Shown: in pieces, positions 35,703 through 44,442 of the stretch
Layout of the letters: each line of letters opens with the position of its first letter
Numbering within the stretch: the stretch's first letter is position 1
Origin: Erysipelotrichaceae bacterium
GTDB lineage: Bacteria > Bacillota_I > Bacilli_A > Erysipelotrichales > Erysipelotrichaceae
Length of the DNA: 64,000 bases
Direction of reading: 5' to 3'
NCBI GenBank assembly: GCA_017431825.1
Contig: JAFRKI010000001.1
Span: 106,472 to 170,471, forward strand
Position numbers and translations under genes: made by a program
The notes under the pieces: generated by a model
Database searches by the model: none
Told to the model about the DNA's origin: nothing
Seen by the model: the letters and a program-made list of their open reading frames with translations, nothing else

Positions 35703-37452
35703 TTAGCATGATGTTATGATCGACGGTACTGCCATCCTTGAACTGAGCTTTATACAGTTTCCGGTAAAGCCCGTTACGTTTATTGAGGAGCTTTTCGTGC
35801 GTACCTTCTTCGACGATGCTGCCGTTGGCGATGACCAGTATCTTATCGGCATTCTTGATGGTCGAAAGACGGTGGGCCACCACGATGGTGGTCCTGCCCT
35901 TTTTAAGACTGTTCAGAGCCTGCTGGATGAGGATCTCCGTGGTATTGTCAAGAGCGCTGGTCGCTTCATCAAGGATCAGGATATCCGGATTCTTCAGGAA
36001 GACTCTCGCAATGGAAAGGCGCTGTTTCTGCCCTCCCGATAATCTTACGCCTCTTTCCCCTATCTGGGTATCGAAACCTTCGGGCAGGGTCATGATGTAG
36101 TCATAGATATTGGCCTTTTTGGCAGCGCTTATTACTTCCTTTCTGGTGGCATTCATCTTGCCGTAAAGGATATTGTCATAGAAAGATCCGTTAAAGAGGA
36201 AAACATCCTGCTGGACGATGCCGATGTGATCTCTTAAGGATTCCATCTTTATGTCTTCGATGTTGATATTATTGATAAGTATCTCACCGCTGTCCGCATG
36301 GTAGAACTTAGGCAGCAGATGACAGATAGTCGTTTTGCCTCCTCCCGAAGGTCCAACCAGCGCCATGGTCTTTCCCTTTTCGGCGATGAATGAAACGCCG
36401 TTGAGGACTTCCTTTTCTTCGTCTTCATTATAGGAAAAGTAGACATCCTTAAACTCGATGTCGCCGTTGAGTCGCTTATAGGCCTTGGCTTTCGGACGGT
36501 CTTCCTCGATCGGTTCGTCGATGATCTCGATGAATCTTTCAAAGCCGACGCTTCCTTCCTGGAAGATCTCAGCGAAGTTTATCAGCGTGTTGATCGGGGC
36601 AACGAAGAAATTGATGGATATGATGAAAGCCGAATAATCGCCAAAAGTGATCAGACCCTTATACAGGAAGATGCCTCCCGATATCAGGCAGATGGCATTA
36701 AATGCATCGGTAATGAAAGCGGTAGCCGCATGAAAGAGCCCCATCGTATGATACTGGCCCTTACGGGCTTCCACGAAGTGCCGGTTTCCTTCTTCGAACT
36801 TCTCGCTTTCCCTGGAGGAATTGTTGAAGGCCTTGGTGACTCTGATGCCGGAGATCGAGGAGTTGACGCTGGCATTTATCTCGGCCAGTGAAGCTCTGGT
36901 CTTCCTGGTCGATATCATGTGTCTGACTCTGAGCCTCAATGCCACAAAGACCAGTATCGGCATGCTGGCAAAGATGATCAGCGTCAGCGGCAGAGAAATG
37001 CCCGAAAGATAAAAGAACGAAAACAGCAGCATGCAGGCAGCCATGAAGATGTTCTCCGGGCCGTGATGGGCCAGTTCGGAGATATCCTGCAGGTCGTTGA
37101 CGATCCTGGACATGATCTTGCCGGTCTCGTTGTTGTCATAGTAATTGAAAGGCAGTTTCTCCAGTTTATCGAAGAGCTCGCTGCGCATGTCGGCCTGAAT
37201 GCGGGTACCTACGACATGGCCGTAATAATCGAACAGATACTTTAGGACGGCCTTGACCAGATAAATGGCAAAAAGAGAGATGCCGAATATCAGTATCAGA
37301 TCGAATTTCCTATTCGGTACGAAGTCATTGAGCATCCTTCTGTTGATTATCGGATAAAGCATGTTGATGATGCACATCAGAAGATCGATCACCATGACCG
37401 TAAAGAACAGCTTTTTATGGGGTTTGTAATAAGAAATAAACCTCTTCAACAT
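35698..37452 (-). CDS. ABC transporter, fused permease/ATPase (exporter)
   Basis: A 584-residue exporter half-molecule. Six transmembrane helices occupy about 10-310 in the type I exporter pattern. The ATPase has Walker A GPSGGGKTT, signature LSGGQKQRL, Walker B ILILDEATSALD and the H-loop VVAHRLS. It is similar to multidrug or lipid exporters; the substrate is unknown. I start it at 37452 (MLKRF) because TAAAAT lies 7 nt upstream, making it leaderless; a 3-codon longer start at 37461 is possible. Confidence 0.92.
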   Translation of the reverse strand: MLKRFISYYKPHKKLFFTVMVIDLLMCIINMLYPIINRRMLNDFVPNRKFDLILIFGISLFAIYLVKAVLKYLFDYYGHVVGTRIQADMRSELFDKLEKLPFNYYDNNETGKIMSRIVNDLQDISELAHHGPENIFMAACMLLFSFFYLSGISLPLTLIIFASMPILVFVALRLRVRHMISTRKTRASLAEINASVNSSISGIRVTKAFNNSSRESEKFEEGNRHFVEARKGQYHTMGLFHAATAFITDAFNAICLISGGIFLYKGLITFGDYSAFIISINFFVAPINTLINFAEIFQEGSVGFERFIEIIDEPIEEDRPKAKAYKRLNGDIEFKDVYFSYNEDEEKEVLNGVSFIAEKGKTMALVGPSGGGKTTICHLLPKFYHADSGEILINNINIEDIKMESLRDHIGIVQQDVFLFNGSFYDNILYGKMNATRKEVISAAKKANIYDYIMTLPEGFDTQIGERGVRLSGGQKQRLSIARVFLKNPDILILDEATSALDNTTEILIQQALNSLKKGRTTIVVAHRLSTIKNADKILVIANGSIVEEGTHEKLLNKRNGLYRKLYKAQFKDGSTVDHNIMLS

Positions 37453-37459
37453 GGAAATC

Positions 37460-37465
37460 ATTTTA
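37460..37465 (-). promoter_or_regulatory. -10 box, leaderless exporter gene
   Basis: TAAAAT with the extended TGT in front, on the minus strand, 7 nt before ATG 37452. Confidence 0.5.
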
Positions 37466-37483
37466 ACATAAATATCCCTGTAA

Positions 37484-37510
37484 AATGAAAGGCTTCATCA
37501 TGAAGCCTTT
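37484..37510 (-). terminator. Terminator of the DUF2804 gene
   Basis: AAAGGCTTCA/TGAAGCCTTT with a 3-base loop; T-rich tail on the minus strand. Confidence 0.75.
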
Positions 37511-37514
37511 ATGA

Positions 37515-38549
37515 TCACCATTTGTTTCTGACCTTTTCCGCAAAGCCCAGCAGGTCTTTGATCTTAAGTTTGGTACCGTCGTCAAGTACAGCAGTACCGG
37601 TGAAAAGGCCGAAGACCTGATGCTGGTCGGAACAGATGATACCCACGTCTGTAAGCGAAGCCCTGTCCAGGATCGGCTTGAAGTCCATCTCGAACCGGCC
37701 GTCATCGCTGGTGAAGGTCCATGGCGAGAGATAGTCTTCCCTGCCGTCTTTCATCGGAATATTGAAGGTGACCTGAGAGAGCTTATGAGCTTTATGATCG
37801 TAGAACAGCATGTTCTCGCTGGCGGCACTGGTATCGCCAAAGCCGTAGCCGATATTGAAACCGAAAGGTACGCCCTTCACCTTTGAAGACAGCGAACCCC
37901 AGTACCAGGTATTGGAATAGGTCCACACGCCTCTGCCCCAGTCAAGGACGGCGCTCGAGTCCTTCTTATCGAAGATATAATCCCTGCCGTCGAAACTTAC
38001 CATGCCGCCTGCCGGCATGCAGTTGATCTTCTGGTTGTAATAGAAAGCCTTAGGCTTATCCTTGAACGGTGTGACGATGACCATCGAGTCCGTTTCCGGA
38101 CAGTCGAGTTCTATCTCGCCCCTGATCGGTTTCCCGTCAAGGAAATCATCCATATGGAAATTCAGGATCCTTTTAGCACCTTTATTCTCAAAAGAGATCT
38201 CATAGTTCTTATTGCCGTGTCTGATGCTGCCTTCCTTTGAACTTGAAGGCAGACCGATCTTGCCTAACGTAAGTACGGACATCGGTGAACTGGTATGTTC
38301 CCACTTCTTATCGAAATCCAGCAGGGAGATCGAATCCAGACCCATATACGAATTGTCCGCGATCGTCAAGGCTACCGCAAAATCCCTATTGGCGATGAGA
38401 TAGTAATCCCATTCCTTGATCCTCAGACCGTTGGCCTTGATGGCCTTGCGGTCATAGTCGAGGATCAGGCTTTTGGTATATCCGGTTTCGATCAGATGTC
38501 CTTTTTCATCCAGCAGCGGATGTCTGTTCAGTATTTCATGCTGTTCCAT
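37515..38549 (-). CDS. DUF2804 domain protein
   Basis: A 344-residue protein of the DUF2804 family, whose members are widespread in bacteria and lack an assigned function. It begins MEQHEILNRHPLLDEKGHL and shows the family's repeated Trp/Gly beta-strand pattern (GRGVWTYSNTWYWGS). No signal peptide or membrane segment is seen. The start at 38549 has AAGGAG upstream and is preferred over 38573. It follows a membrane-protein gene on the same strand and may be co-transcribed. Confidence 0.8.
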   Translation of the reverse strand: MEQHEILNRHPLLDEKGHLIETGYTKSLILDYDRKAIKANGLRIKEWDYYLIANRDFAVALTIADNSYMGLDSISLLDFDKKWEHTSSPMSVLTLGKIGLPSSSKEGSIRHGNKNYEISFENKGAKRILNFHMDDFLDGKPIRGEIELDCPETDSMVIVTPFKDKPKAFYYNQKINCMPAGGMVSFDGRDYIFDKKDSSAVLDWGRGVWTYSNTWYWGSLSSKVKGVPFGFNIGYGFGDTSAASENMLFYDHKAHKLSQVTFNIPMKDGREDYLSPWTFTSDDGRFEMDFKPILDRASLTDVGIICSDQHQVFGLFTGTAVLDDGTKLKIKDLLGFAEKVRNKW

Positions 38550-38569
38550 AGTACTGCTCCTTGTATAAA

Positions 38570-39088
38570 TCAATTATACAATTTTTCGTTCACAGTATGC
38601 CTGACAGTAAGCTTGGAAATGAGACAGACCGTCATCTCCACAAAGGCAGGGAAAAAGATTATGAATACGAAAGTCAGCGCATTGGTCCTGTAGTACGGCA
38701 TAAGTGGAACATCAGGTATTATCAGGGCGATAGCGGTGGAAATGATCGTTGTGAAGACGATGAACAGGTAGATGACCGTCAGCTTTTTGGCTTTGATCCG
38801 GCATGTCAGTTCATTGATCAGTGCATAGTCGAACATCATTATGCTAAGGAAAGGGAAAATGCCGTGATAGAGCGACTGGATGCTGCTGTGTCTCACAAAG
38901 AAAACCCCTATCAGAAGACTTACCATGGAGACGGAAAACAAACGCCAGAAGTTCATTTTCCTTACAAAACAGCAGTTATAAAGTGAACAAAGTACTGCCG
39001 TGAAGATGCCCGCGACCTGATGACCGCACAGGAACAGCGACCACGCGATCATGCACAGCCACAGATCGTATATCATAACCTTTTTCAT
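38570..39088 (-). CDS. Membrane protein, unknown function
   Basis: A 172-residue protein with about five hydrophobic segments. I do not recognise a family. AAGGAGG precedes the ATG at 39088, and a longer start at 39118 is less likely. It is divergent to the WYL regulator, sharing an 81-bp gap that contains a TGTCC-N8-GGACA repeat, so it may be that regulator's target. Confidence 0.7.
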   Translation of the reverse strand: MKKVMIYDLWLCMIAWSLFLCGHQVAGIFTAVLCSLYNCCFVRKMNFWRLFSVSMVSLLIGVFFVRHSSIQSLYHGIFPFLSIMMFDYALINELTCRIKAKKLTVIYLFIVFTTIISTAIALIIPDVPLMPYYRTNALTFVFIIFFPAFVEMTVCLISKLTVRHTVNEKLYN

Positions 39089-39133
39089 ATACCTACCTCC
39101 TTGGCTATAAGGTATCATCAGCAGTGATATCTG

Positions 39134-39163
39134 TTGTCCGATTATTTGGACATATAATATAAT
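39134..39163 (+). promoter_or_regulatory. WYL-regulator promoter with inverted repeat
   Basis: TTGTCC (39134-39139), 18 bp, TATAAT (39158-39163), then 6 nt to the ATG. Within the spacer lies TGTCC-N8-GGACA (39135-39139 with 39148-39152), a likely binding site for the encoded regulator or another factor. Confidence 0.65.
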
Positions 39164-39169
39164 TTACTC

Positions 39170-40078
39170 ATGGAGAAAAACAATAAGAAGAGGCTGCTCC
39201 TCCTGCTGGAGATATTAAGAAAAAAGACGGACGGCAACAGCCGCATATCCCTTAACGGCATCATCAGTGAACTTGAAGCCAGAGGCATCGACGTGTCCAA
39301 CCGCAAGACCATCTACGATGACATCAAGACGCTCAACGAATGCGGCTATGACATCGAATATGATGAAGGCTACTACCTTCTGGAAGCACCCTTCTCGCTT
39401 TCCGAGATCAAGATCATCCAGGACTCGGTGAACTCGCTGAAGAACCTGGACAATAAACTGCTGAAAGATCTTAACGACAAGCTTTCGGCCTTCATATCCG
39501 AAGATGAAGAAAAGCTTCTGAACAGGCTAAGCTATACCAGCAGGCACAAGGACAGAAAGCTCCTGCAGAGGATGGAGGACATCCTGGAAGCCATCAGAAC
39601 GGGTAAGGGCGTATACATAAAGAAGAAGGACAGCGACAGACAGCTGGTCTTCCCGCTTTTTCTTCACCGCAGCAACGACTACTATTATTTCTACTGTCAC
39701 TATGAAGATAACGACAGGCTTTATCATTACCGCTTCGACAATATCATCGACCTGCAGCTTGCGGATATAAAAGATACTCTCAGCATTCCCCGAAGCCGGA
39801 TCCTGTCCGTCATCGAAGCTTCAACGGATTCCTATCATAAAGGCAGAAACGAAACGGTCGTCATTGAAGTGCTCAACCCGAGCGAATATCTCAATGAACG
39901 TTTCCTGGATGATTTCCCCAATGCGATAAAGACGAAGAACGGCTTCTCCATCATCGTCAGCGTCAACGATCTCTTCTTCTCCAAGATCCTGGCTTATGGA
40001 AAAGACATAAAAATAAGCGATCCTCAGACCGCTGATAAGTATAAGAAATACCTTAAGGAAGTGCTGGGCCTTTACTGA
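39170..40078 (+). CDS. WYL-domain transcriptional regulator
   Basis: A 302-residue regulator. A winged helix-turn-helix (about 1-60; IYDDIKTLNECGYDIEYDEGYYLL) is followed by a WYL domain (LYHYRFDNIIDLQLADI region) that binds nucleic acids or nucleotides in related proteins. These regulators often control defence, DNA-damage or stress genes. Here its neighbour is an unknown membrane protein. The mRNA appears leaderless. Its last 7 bases overlap the convergent deacetylase gene. Confidence 0.87.
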   Translation: MEKNNKKRLLLLLEILRKKTDGNSRISLNGIISELEARGIDVSNRKTIYDDIKTLNECGYDIEYDEGYYLLEAPFSLSEIKIIQDSVNSLKNLDNKLLKDLNDKLSAFISEDEEKLLNRLSYTSRHKDRKLLQRMEDILEAIRTGKGVYIKKKDSDRQLVFPLFLHRSNDYYYFYCHYEDNDRLYHYRFDNIIDLQLADIKDTLSIPRSRILSVIEASTDSYHKGRNETVVIEVLNPSEYLNERFLDDFPNAIKTKNGFSIIVSVNDLFFSKILAYGKDIKISDPQTADKYKKYLKEVLGLY

Positions 40079-41334
40079 CCGGAAAAGTGGGTCTTTCCCT
40101 GCAGGCCTACCGCATCGATAAGTTCACTGGCCGATACTATCTGATAGCCTTCCTTTATGAAGTATTCCACCAGTTCACAGGCCGCATCGACGCTGGTCTG
40201 ATAGATGTCATGGAAAAGGACCACGTCGTTTTCATCAGCTTCGGAAATGACCTTGTCGCAGATCACATCCACACAGGTGTCATGATCGTACTTAAGACGG
40301 TAGGACCAGTCCAAAGAATCGACGTTCCATAATACCGCCGTAAGACTGGTACAGCTGTCTACCGTGGCATTGGTGCTGCCGTAAGGCGGCCTGAAGGTCT
40401 TCATCATGTAGCCAAAACCGTACTGGTTGTCATAGAGGTCATGATAAGGGATCATTATCTCATCGGCTGCGGATGACGCTGACAGACCCGTAAGGTTGGG
40501 ATGATTCTGCGTATGGGAACCGTACTCCATGCCCTTTTCCACCGATTCACGGCAGAAGTTGATCTGCTTTTCTCCCAGACGGTAGCCGATCAGGAAGAAG
40601 GTGGCGGAACTGTCGAATTCATAGAGCTTGTCGACGATCTGGGAACTGGTAGCCAGACTCATGTCCGGACCGTCGTCAAAGGTAAAGGCGATCATCTTTC
40701 TCTTATCTGAAACATAACGCGGCTTGAGATAGAGCTCGTTTTCATATCCCAGATCTATCCCTGCCGGTTCCTGCATGTACTTGAGCGGAATATAAAGGTC
40801 ATAGTCATAAGGCTTGAAGTGGACCACCAGATCCTTGCCATCCACCCTGTAGGTGCACTGGCTCAGGTCGATGTTTTCATAATAGGTGGATACCAGAAAA
40901 TCATAGGTATAGGCTTCATCTATCTCATCCTTCTTCATCGAATAACGCAGATAATCGGAAATGATGACTCTTCCTTCCGGCGATATCTCCCTGACGGTCA
41001 GATCGTTGTAGTCATGGTCCACATAATAGGAAGTGCCTTCGCTGTACTGGACCAGATAATAGTCACCGTAAGGTATAAGGGCATAATCAAAGATCGAATC
41101 CTTGGGAGCATTCTCACAGATGCTCTGAGCCCTCTTTTTGCCGCTGTCGGAATCGGGATAGAAGGCCAGACAGGCCTTGGTCTTGTAGGTCTTGGCGTCA
41201 TCGTGAACGGACTTTACACCGATGAACTTTATGTTGAAATTGATCAGCAGATAAAGAACGGCTGCTATGACCATCACAGCCAGTCCTGCAAGCACATAGA
41301 CCAGCCATTTTCTGAGTTTTCTTCTTCTTGCCAT
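40072..41334 (-). CDS. Membrane-anchored polysaccharide deacetylase (NodB domain)
   Basis: A 420-residue protein. One N-terminal transmembrane helix (about 9-29) is followed by an external linker domain and a C-terminal NodB deacetylase domain: catalytic Asp and metal-binding Asp in FTFDDGPD, metal His pair in GSHTQNHPN, RPPYG, and the C-terminal motif VLFHDI. It likely removes acetyl groups from cell-wall polymers such as peptidoglycan, which protects against lysozyme. I start it at 41334 because TAAAAT lies 8 nt upstream and the protein begins with a basic MARRRK. Confidence 0.88.
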   Translation of the reverse strand: MARRRKLRKWLVYVLAGLAVMVIAAVLYLLINFNIKFIGVKSVHDDAKTYKTKACLAFYPDSDSGKKRAQSICENAPKDSIFDYALIPYGDYYLVQYSEGTSYYVDHDYNDLTVREISPEGRVIISDYLRYSMKKDEIDEAYTYDFLVSTYYENIDLSQCTYRVDGKDLVVHFKPYDYDLYIPLKYMQEPAGIDLGYENELYLKPRYVSDKRKMIAFTFDDGPDMSLATSSQIVDKLYEFDSSATFFLIGYRLGEKQINFCRESVEKGMEYGSHTQNHPNLTGLSASSAADEIMIPYHDLYDNQYGFGYMMKTFRPPYGSTNATVDSCTSLTAVLWNVDSLDWSYRLKYDHDTCVDVICDKVISEADENDVVLFHDIYQTSVDAACELVEYFIKEGYQIVSASELIDAVGLQGKTHFSGQ

Positions 41335-41342
41335 ACAGATAT

Positions 41343-41348
41343 ATTTTA
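41343..41348 (-). promoter_or_regulatory. -10 box, leaderless deacetylase
   Basis: TAAAAT on the minus strand, 8 nt before ATG 41334. Confidence 0.45.
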
Positions 41349-41413
41349 CCTCAATATAAGCCAATTTAGGCCTTTTGTGTTATTATTAAAGCGAACAGAA
41401 AGAAGGTCTTTTT

Positions 41414-42442
41414 ATGTATAGTTTCCAAAGTGACTACTTAGAAGGTTGTGCACCTGCAATACTGGAAGAACTGATAAAAGCTAACAGCAGACAGTCGGAA
41501 GGATACGGACTTGACGAATACTGTGCAGAAGCCGGTGAACTTATTAAGAAAGCCATCGGCAGAGATGACGCGGACGTCCATTTCATACCGGGCGGAACGC
41601 CATGCAACATCCTGGCCATTTCCAGTGCCTTAAGACCGCATGAAGCCGTTATCGCTGCCAGTACCGGCCATATTTCTGTTCATGAGACCGGAGCCATCGA
41701 AGCTACCGGACATAAGGTCATCGAACTTGACAGCAAGGACGGCAAGGTCAATCCGCTGGACGTCATCAGAGTCTGTGAAGAGCACGGCGACGAACACATG
41801 GTCAAACCGAGGATGCTGTTTGTATCCAACCCTACGGAACTGGGTACCATCTATACCCTGAAGGAAGTCAAGCTTTTAAGAGAGATCTGCAACCGTTACG
41901 GTCTCTACTTCTATCTTGACGGCGCCAGACTGGCCAATGCGCTGGCCTATGCCGGCAATGATCTCAGCCTTGAAGATATCGCAGACATCTTTGACGTCTT
42001 CTATATCGGCGGAACCAAGAACGGTGCCCTGCTGGGTGAAGCCCTGGTCATCGTCAATGACGAGCTGAAACCGGAATTCCGTTACCAGATCAAGCAGAAA
42101 GGCCAGATGCTGGCAAAGGGAAGGATCATGGGCATCAACTTCAGGACCCTGTTTACCAATGATCTTTATCTTGACCTGGCAAAACATGCCAATAAGACCG
42201 CTGCTGCCCTGAAATACGTGTTCGGGGCCCTGAACGTCAGGGAATACGTCGATTCCCCTACCAACCAGATCTTCGTCATCCTGGATGACAGGGTCATCGA
42301 TAAGCTGCATGAAAACTACGGCTTCCTGGTATGGCGTAAATATGACGAAAACCGCAGTATCTGCCGTTTCGTTACCTCCTGGAACACCCGGGAAGAAGCC
42401 ATCCTGGAATTCGCCCAGGACTTGAGAGAAGCATTAAAATAG
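41414..42442 (+). CDS. ltaE: Low-specificity L-threonine aldolase
   Basis: A 342-residue PLP enzyme that splits L-threonine or allo-threonine into glycine and acetaldehyde. The N-terminus (FQSDYLEGCAPAIL), the Schiff-base Lys in GGTKNGALLGE, and YLDGARLANAL match the family. Length fits. AGAAGG precedes the ATG. It stands alone with its own terminator. Confidence 0.93.
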   Translation: MYSFQSDYLEGCAPAILEELIKANSRQSEGYGLDEYCAEAGELIKKAIGRDDADVHFIPGGTPCNILAISSALRPHEAVIAASTGHISVHETGAIEATGHKVIELDSKDGKVNPLDVIRVCEEHGDEHMVKPRMLFVSNPTELGTIYTLKEVKLLREICNRYGLYFYLDGARLANALAYAGNDLSLEDIADIFDVFYIGGTKNGALLGEALVIVNDELKPEFRYQIKQKGQMLAKGRIMGINFRTLFTNDLYLDLAKHANKTAAALKYVFGALNVREYVDSPTNQIFVILDDRVIDKLHENYGFLVWRKYDENRSICRFVTSWNTREEAILEFAQDLREALK

Positions 42443-42463
42443 GACCGATGGTCCTGTTTTTTT
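42441..42463 (+). terminator. Terminator after threonine aldolase gene
   Basis: AGGACC/GGTCCT with a 3-base loop and a T run, overlapping the stop codon. Confidence 0.85.
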
Positions 42464-42513
42464 GATCAATGATTCATAAAAATGCCCGATTATGTATAAA
42501 GAGACACCTTTAT

Positions 42514-42556
42514 TTGCATTTGTGATAAAAAAGACTTATCATAGTATTGCATGCAA
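42514..42556 (+). promoter_or_regulatory. cspA promoter and 5' UTR palindrome
   Basis: TTGCAT (42514-42519), 17 bp, TATCAT (42537-42542). The 5' UTR then holds the perfect palindrome TTGCATGCAA (42547-42556). The 5' UTR is about 35 nt with AGGGG before the ATG. Confidence 0.6.
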
Positions 42557-42582
42557 ATAACAGATGCTAGTTAGGGGATATA

Positions 42583-42789
42583 ATGACTGGTAAAGTTAAG
42601 TGGTTTAATCCCGCCAAGGGTTATGGCTTTATAACCGGCGATGACGGCAACGAAGTATTTGTACATTTCTCAGCCATCAATGCCGAAGGCTATAAAACTC
42701 TAGAGAATGGGCAGGCAGTAACTTATGAAGTCAATGACGGCGATAAGGGCCCTCAGGCTGTAAATGTGACTGCTGTTCCACAGGATTAA
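42583..42789 (+). CDS. cspA: Cold-shock protein (CspA family)
   Basis: A 68-residue single cold-shock domain protein. RNA-binding motifs [11 protein letters not shown] (RNP1) and EVFVHFSAI (RNP2) are present, with the flanking [12 protein letters not shown] start. It binds single-stranded RNA and DNA as a chaperone and is often produced at high level. It has its own promoter and a strong bidirectional terminator. Confidence 0.97.
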   Translation: MTGKVKWFNPAKGYGFITGDDGNEVFVHFSAINAEGYKTLENGQAVTYEVNDGDKGPQAVNVTAVPQD

Positions 42790-42809
42790 TTAGTAGCAAC
42801 AACTTAGTA

Positions 42810-42846
42810 ACATAGAAAAAGAAGGTCTAACCTTCTTTTTCTATGT
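42810..42846. terminator. Strong bidirectional terminator after cspA
   Basis: A 16-bp perfect stem (42810-42825 with 42831-42846) with AAAAAG/CTTTTT and loop TCTAA. It also contains the end of the convergent DUF1667 gene. Confidence 0.9.
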
Positions 42847-43192
42847 TCTTGGTAGCGATGACGTTGATGCCCGTGCCGGCCACATCGCTTATGAGCACGT
42901 CTCCGATCCTTACAGGAGCATTGACCTTTTTCTTTCTGATCTCGGCCATGCAGTCGAAGATCTTGCCTTTCGGGATAGCCGTCTCCGTCTTGCAGGAGAC
43001 TCTTTCGATGTCCCCATCAAGGACCTTAACGGTAGAGGTCACGATCCTGGTAGGATTCTTTATCTCATTGTTCGCATAGACGACGCCGTTGTTGCAGGTA
43101 TTGCCGCTCACTTCGACGTTTTCACCGTCGATCTTAACGGTGAGGTTGCATCCTAAAGGACAACCGATACAGATCATTTCTCTAGTTTTCAT
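42827..43192 (-). CDS. DUF1667 protein, cysteine-rich partner of the redox operon
   Basis: A 121-residue protein. Cysteines CIGCPLGC near the N-terminus and CNNG after them look like metal or Fe-S ligands. It is the third gene after two FAD-dependent oxidoreductases, a combination known in many Bacillota but not functionally settled. Start at 43192 is supported by AAGGAG; the ATG overlaps the stop of the upstream gene by one base. Confidence 0.85.
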   Translation of the reverse strand: MKTREMICIGCPLGCNLTVKIDGENVEVSGNTCNNGVVYANNEIKNPTRIVTSTVKVLDGDIERVSCKTETAIPKGKIFDCMAEIRKKKVNAPVRIGDVLISDVAGTGINVIATKNIEKEG

Positions 43193-44442
43193 CAGACACT
43201 CTCCTTTAAGCATACGCAGAGCTTTTTAACGCCTTCCAGTTCGGCTTTATTGAGGAAGAGCTGTTCCATCTCACCCGGAGCCAGAACTCTCTTCTTGACT
43301 CTTCTGATCTCCTTGCCGTCGGCTTCGACGACGATGCTCTTGCCGCGGAATTCGTTGCTGACACGGAATCTCACGATGATGCGGTCTTCCATGTTCTTTA
43401 CATCGATCTTCTGCGGAACGGTATATCTCACGCCGTCTCTGGCTTCCACATCCAGGTATTCCCTGTCGCCCTTCTGGTTCTTTACATACTTGGCGGCATA
43501 GGTACCGGCTAAGTCAGCTTCACTTGATACGTAGTCGACCAAGTCATGGACATGCAGGACGTTGCCGCAGGCGAAGATGCCTTCCACATTGGTCTCAAAG
43601 CTGTCGCTTACTACCGGACCGTTAGTGACACGTGAAAGTTCCACGTTGGCCAGTTTGGACAGTTCGTTTTCAGGCAAGAGTCCTACCGAAAGCAGTAAGG
43701 TGTCACACTTGTATTCCTTTTCCGTACCCGGTATCGGTTTGCGGTTTTCATCGACCTGAGCGATGACGACGCTTTCCACTCTTTCCTTGCCCTTGATGTC
43801 GATGACCGTATGGCTCAGAAACAGCGGTATGTCATAGTCGTTTAGACACTGGACGATGTTTCTCTTAAGACCTCCGGAATAAGGCATGACTTCAGCCACA
43901 CATTTGACCTTGGCACCTTCCAGCGTCATCCTTCTGGCCATGATCAGACCGATATCACCGGAACCCAGGATCACCACTTCATTGCCGACCTTGTAGCCTT
44001 CGATGTTCATGAGTCTCTGAGCCGTACCGGCCGAATAGATGCCTGCCGGACGGAAACCGGCGATATTAAGGGCGCCACGAGGCCTTTCTCTGCAGCCCAT
44101 GGCCAGTATGACCGCCTTGGCTTCTACCGTACAGAGACCGTCTTCCTTGGATACATAGGTGACTTTCCTGTCATCGGAAATGCCGATGACCATGCAGTTA
44201 AGCTTGTATTCGATCTTTTCTTCCAGGACCTTCTCGATATAACGGCAGGCATATTCGGGACCTGTCAGTTCTTCCTTGAAGGTATGCAGACCGAAACCGT
44301 TATGGATGCACTGGTTCAGGATACCGCCCAGCTTGTCATCTCTTTCGATGATGAGGATGCTGTCGATACCCTCTTTCCTGACAGCCAGAGCTGCTGATAA
44401 ACCTGCCGGACCGCCGCCGATAATTACTACATCATATTTCAT
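43192..44442 (-). CDS. FAD-dependent oxidoreductase (GlpB-like)
   Basis: A 416-residue pyridine-nucleotide-disulfide-type flavoprotein. FAD-binding GGGPAGLSAALAV is at the N-terminus, NAD-binding VVILGSGDIGLIMARRM in the middle, and a second FAD segment GIFACGNVLHVHDL toward the end. There is no redox CxxC. It lies between the GlpA-like gene (11-base overlap) and DUF1667 (1-base overlap), so the three proteins likely form one enzyme complex resembling the anaerobic glycerol-3-phosphate dehydrogenase GlpABC. Confidence 0.88.
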   Translation of the reverse strand: MKYDVVIIGGGPAGLSAALAVRKEGIDSILIIERDDKLGGILNQCIHNGFGLHTFKEELTGPEYACRYIEKVLEEKIEYKLNCMVIGISDDRKVTYVSKEDGLCTVEAKAVILAMGCRERPRGALNIAGFRPAGIYSAGTAQRLMNIEGYKVGNEVVILGSGDIGLIMARRMTLEGAKVKCVAEVMPYSGGLKRNIVQCLNDYDIPLFLSHTVIDIKGKERVESVVIAQVDENRKPIPGTEKEYKCDTLLLSVGLLPENELSKLANVELSRVTNGPVVSDSFETNVEGIFACGNVLHVHDLVDYVSSEADLAGTYAAKYVKNQKGDREYLDVEARDGVRYTVPQKIDVKNMEDRIIVRFRVSNEFRGKSIVVEADGKEIRRVKKRVLAPGEMEQLFLNKAELEGVKKLCVCLKESV

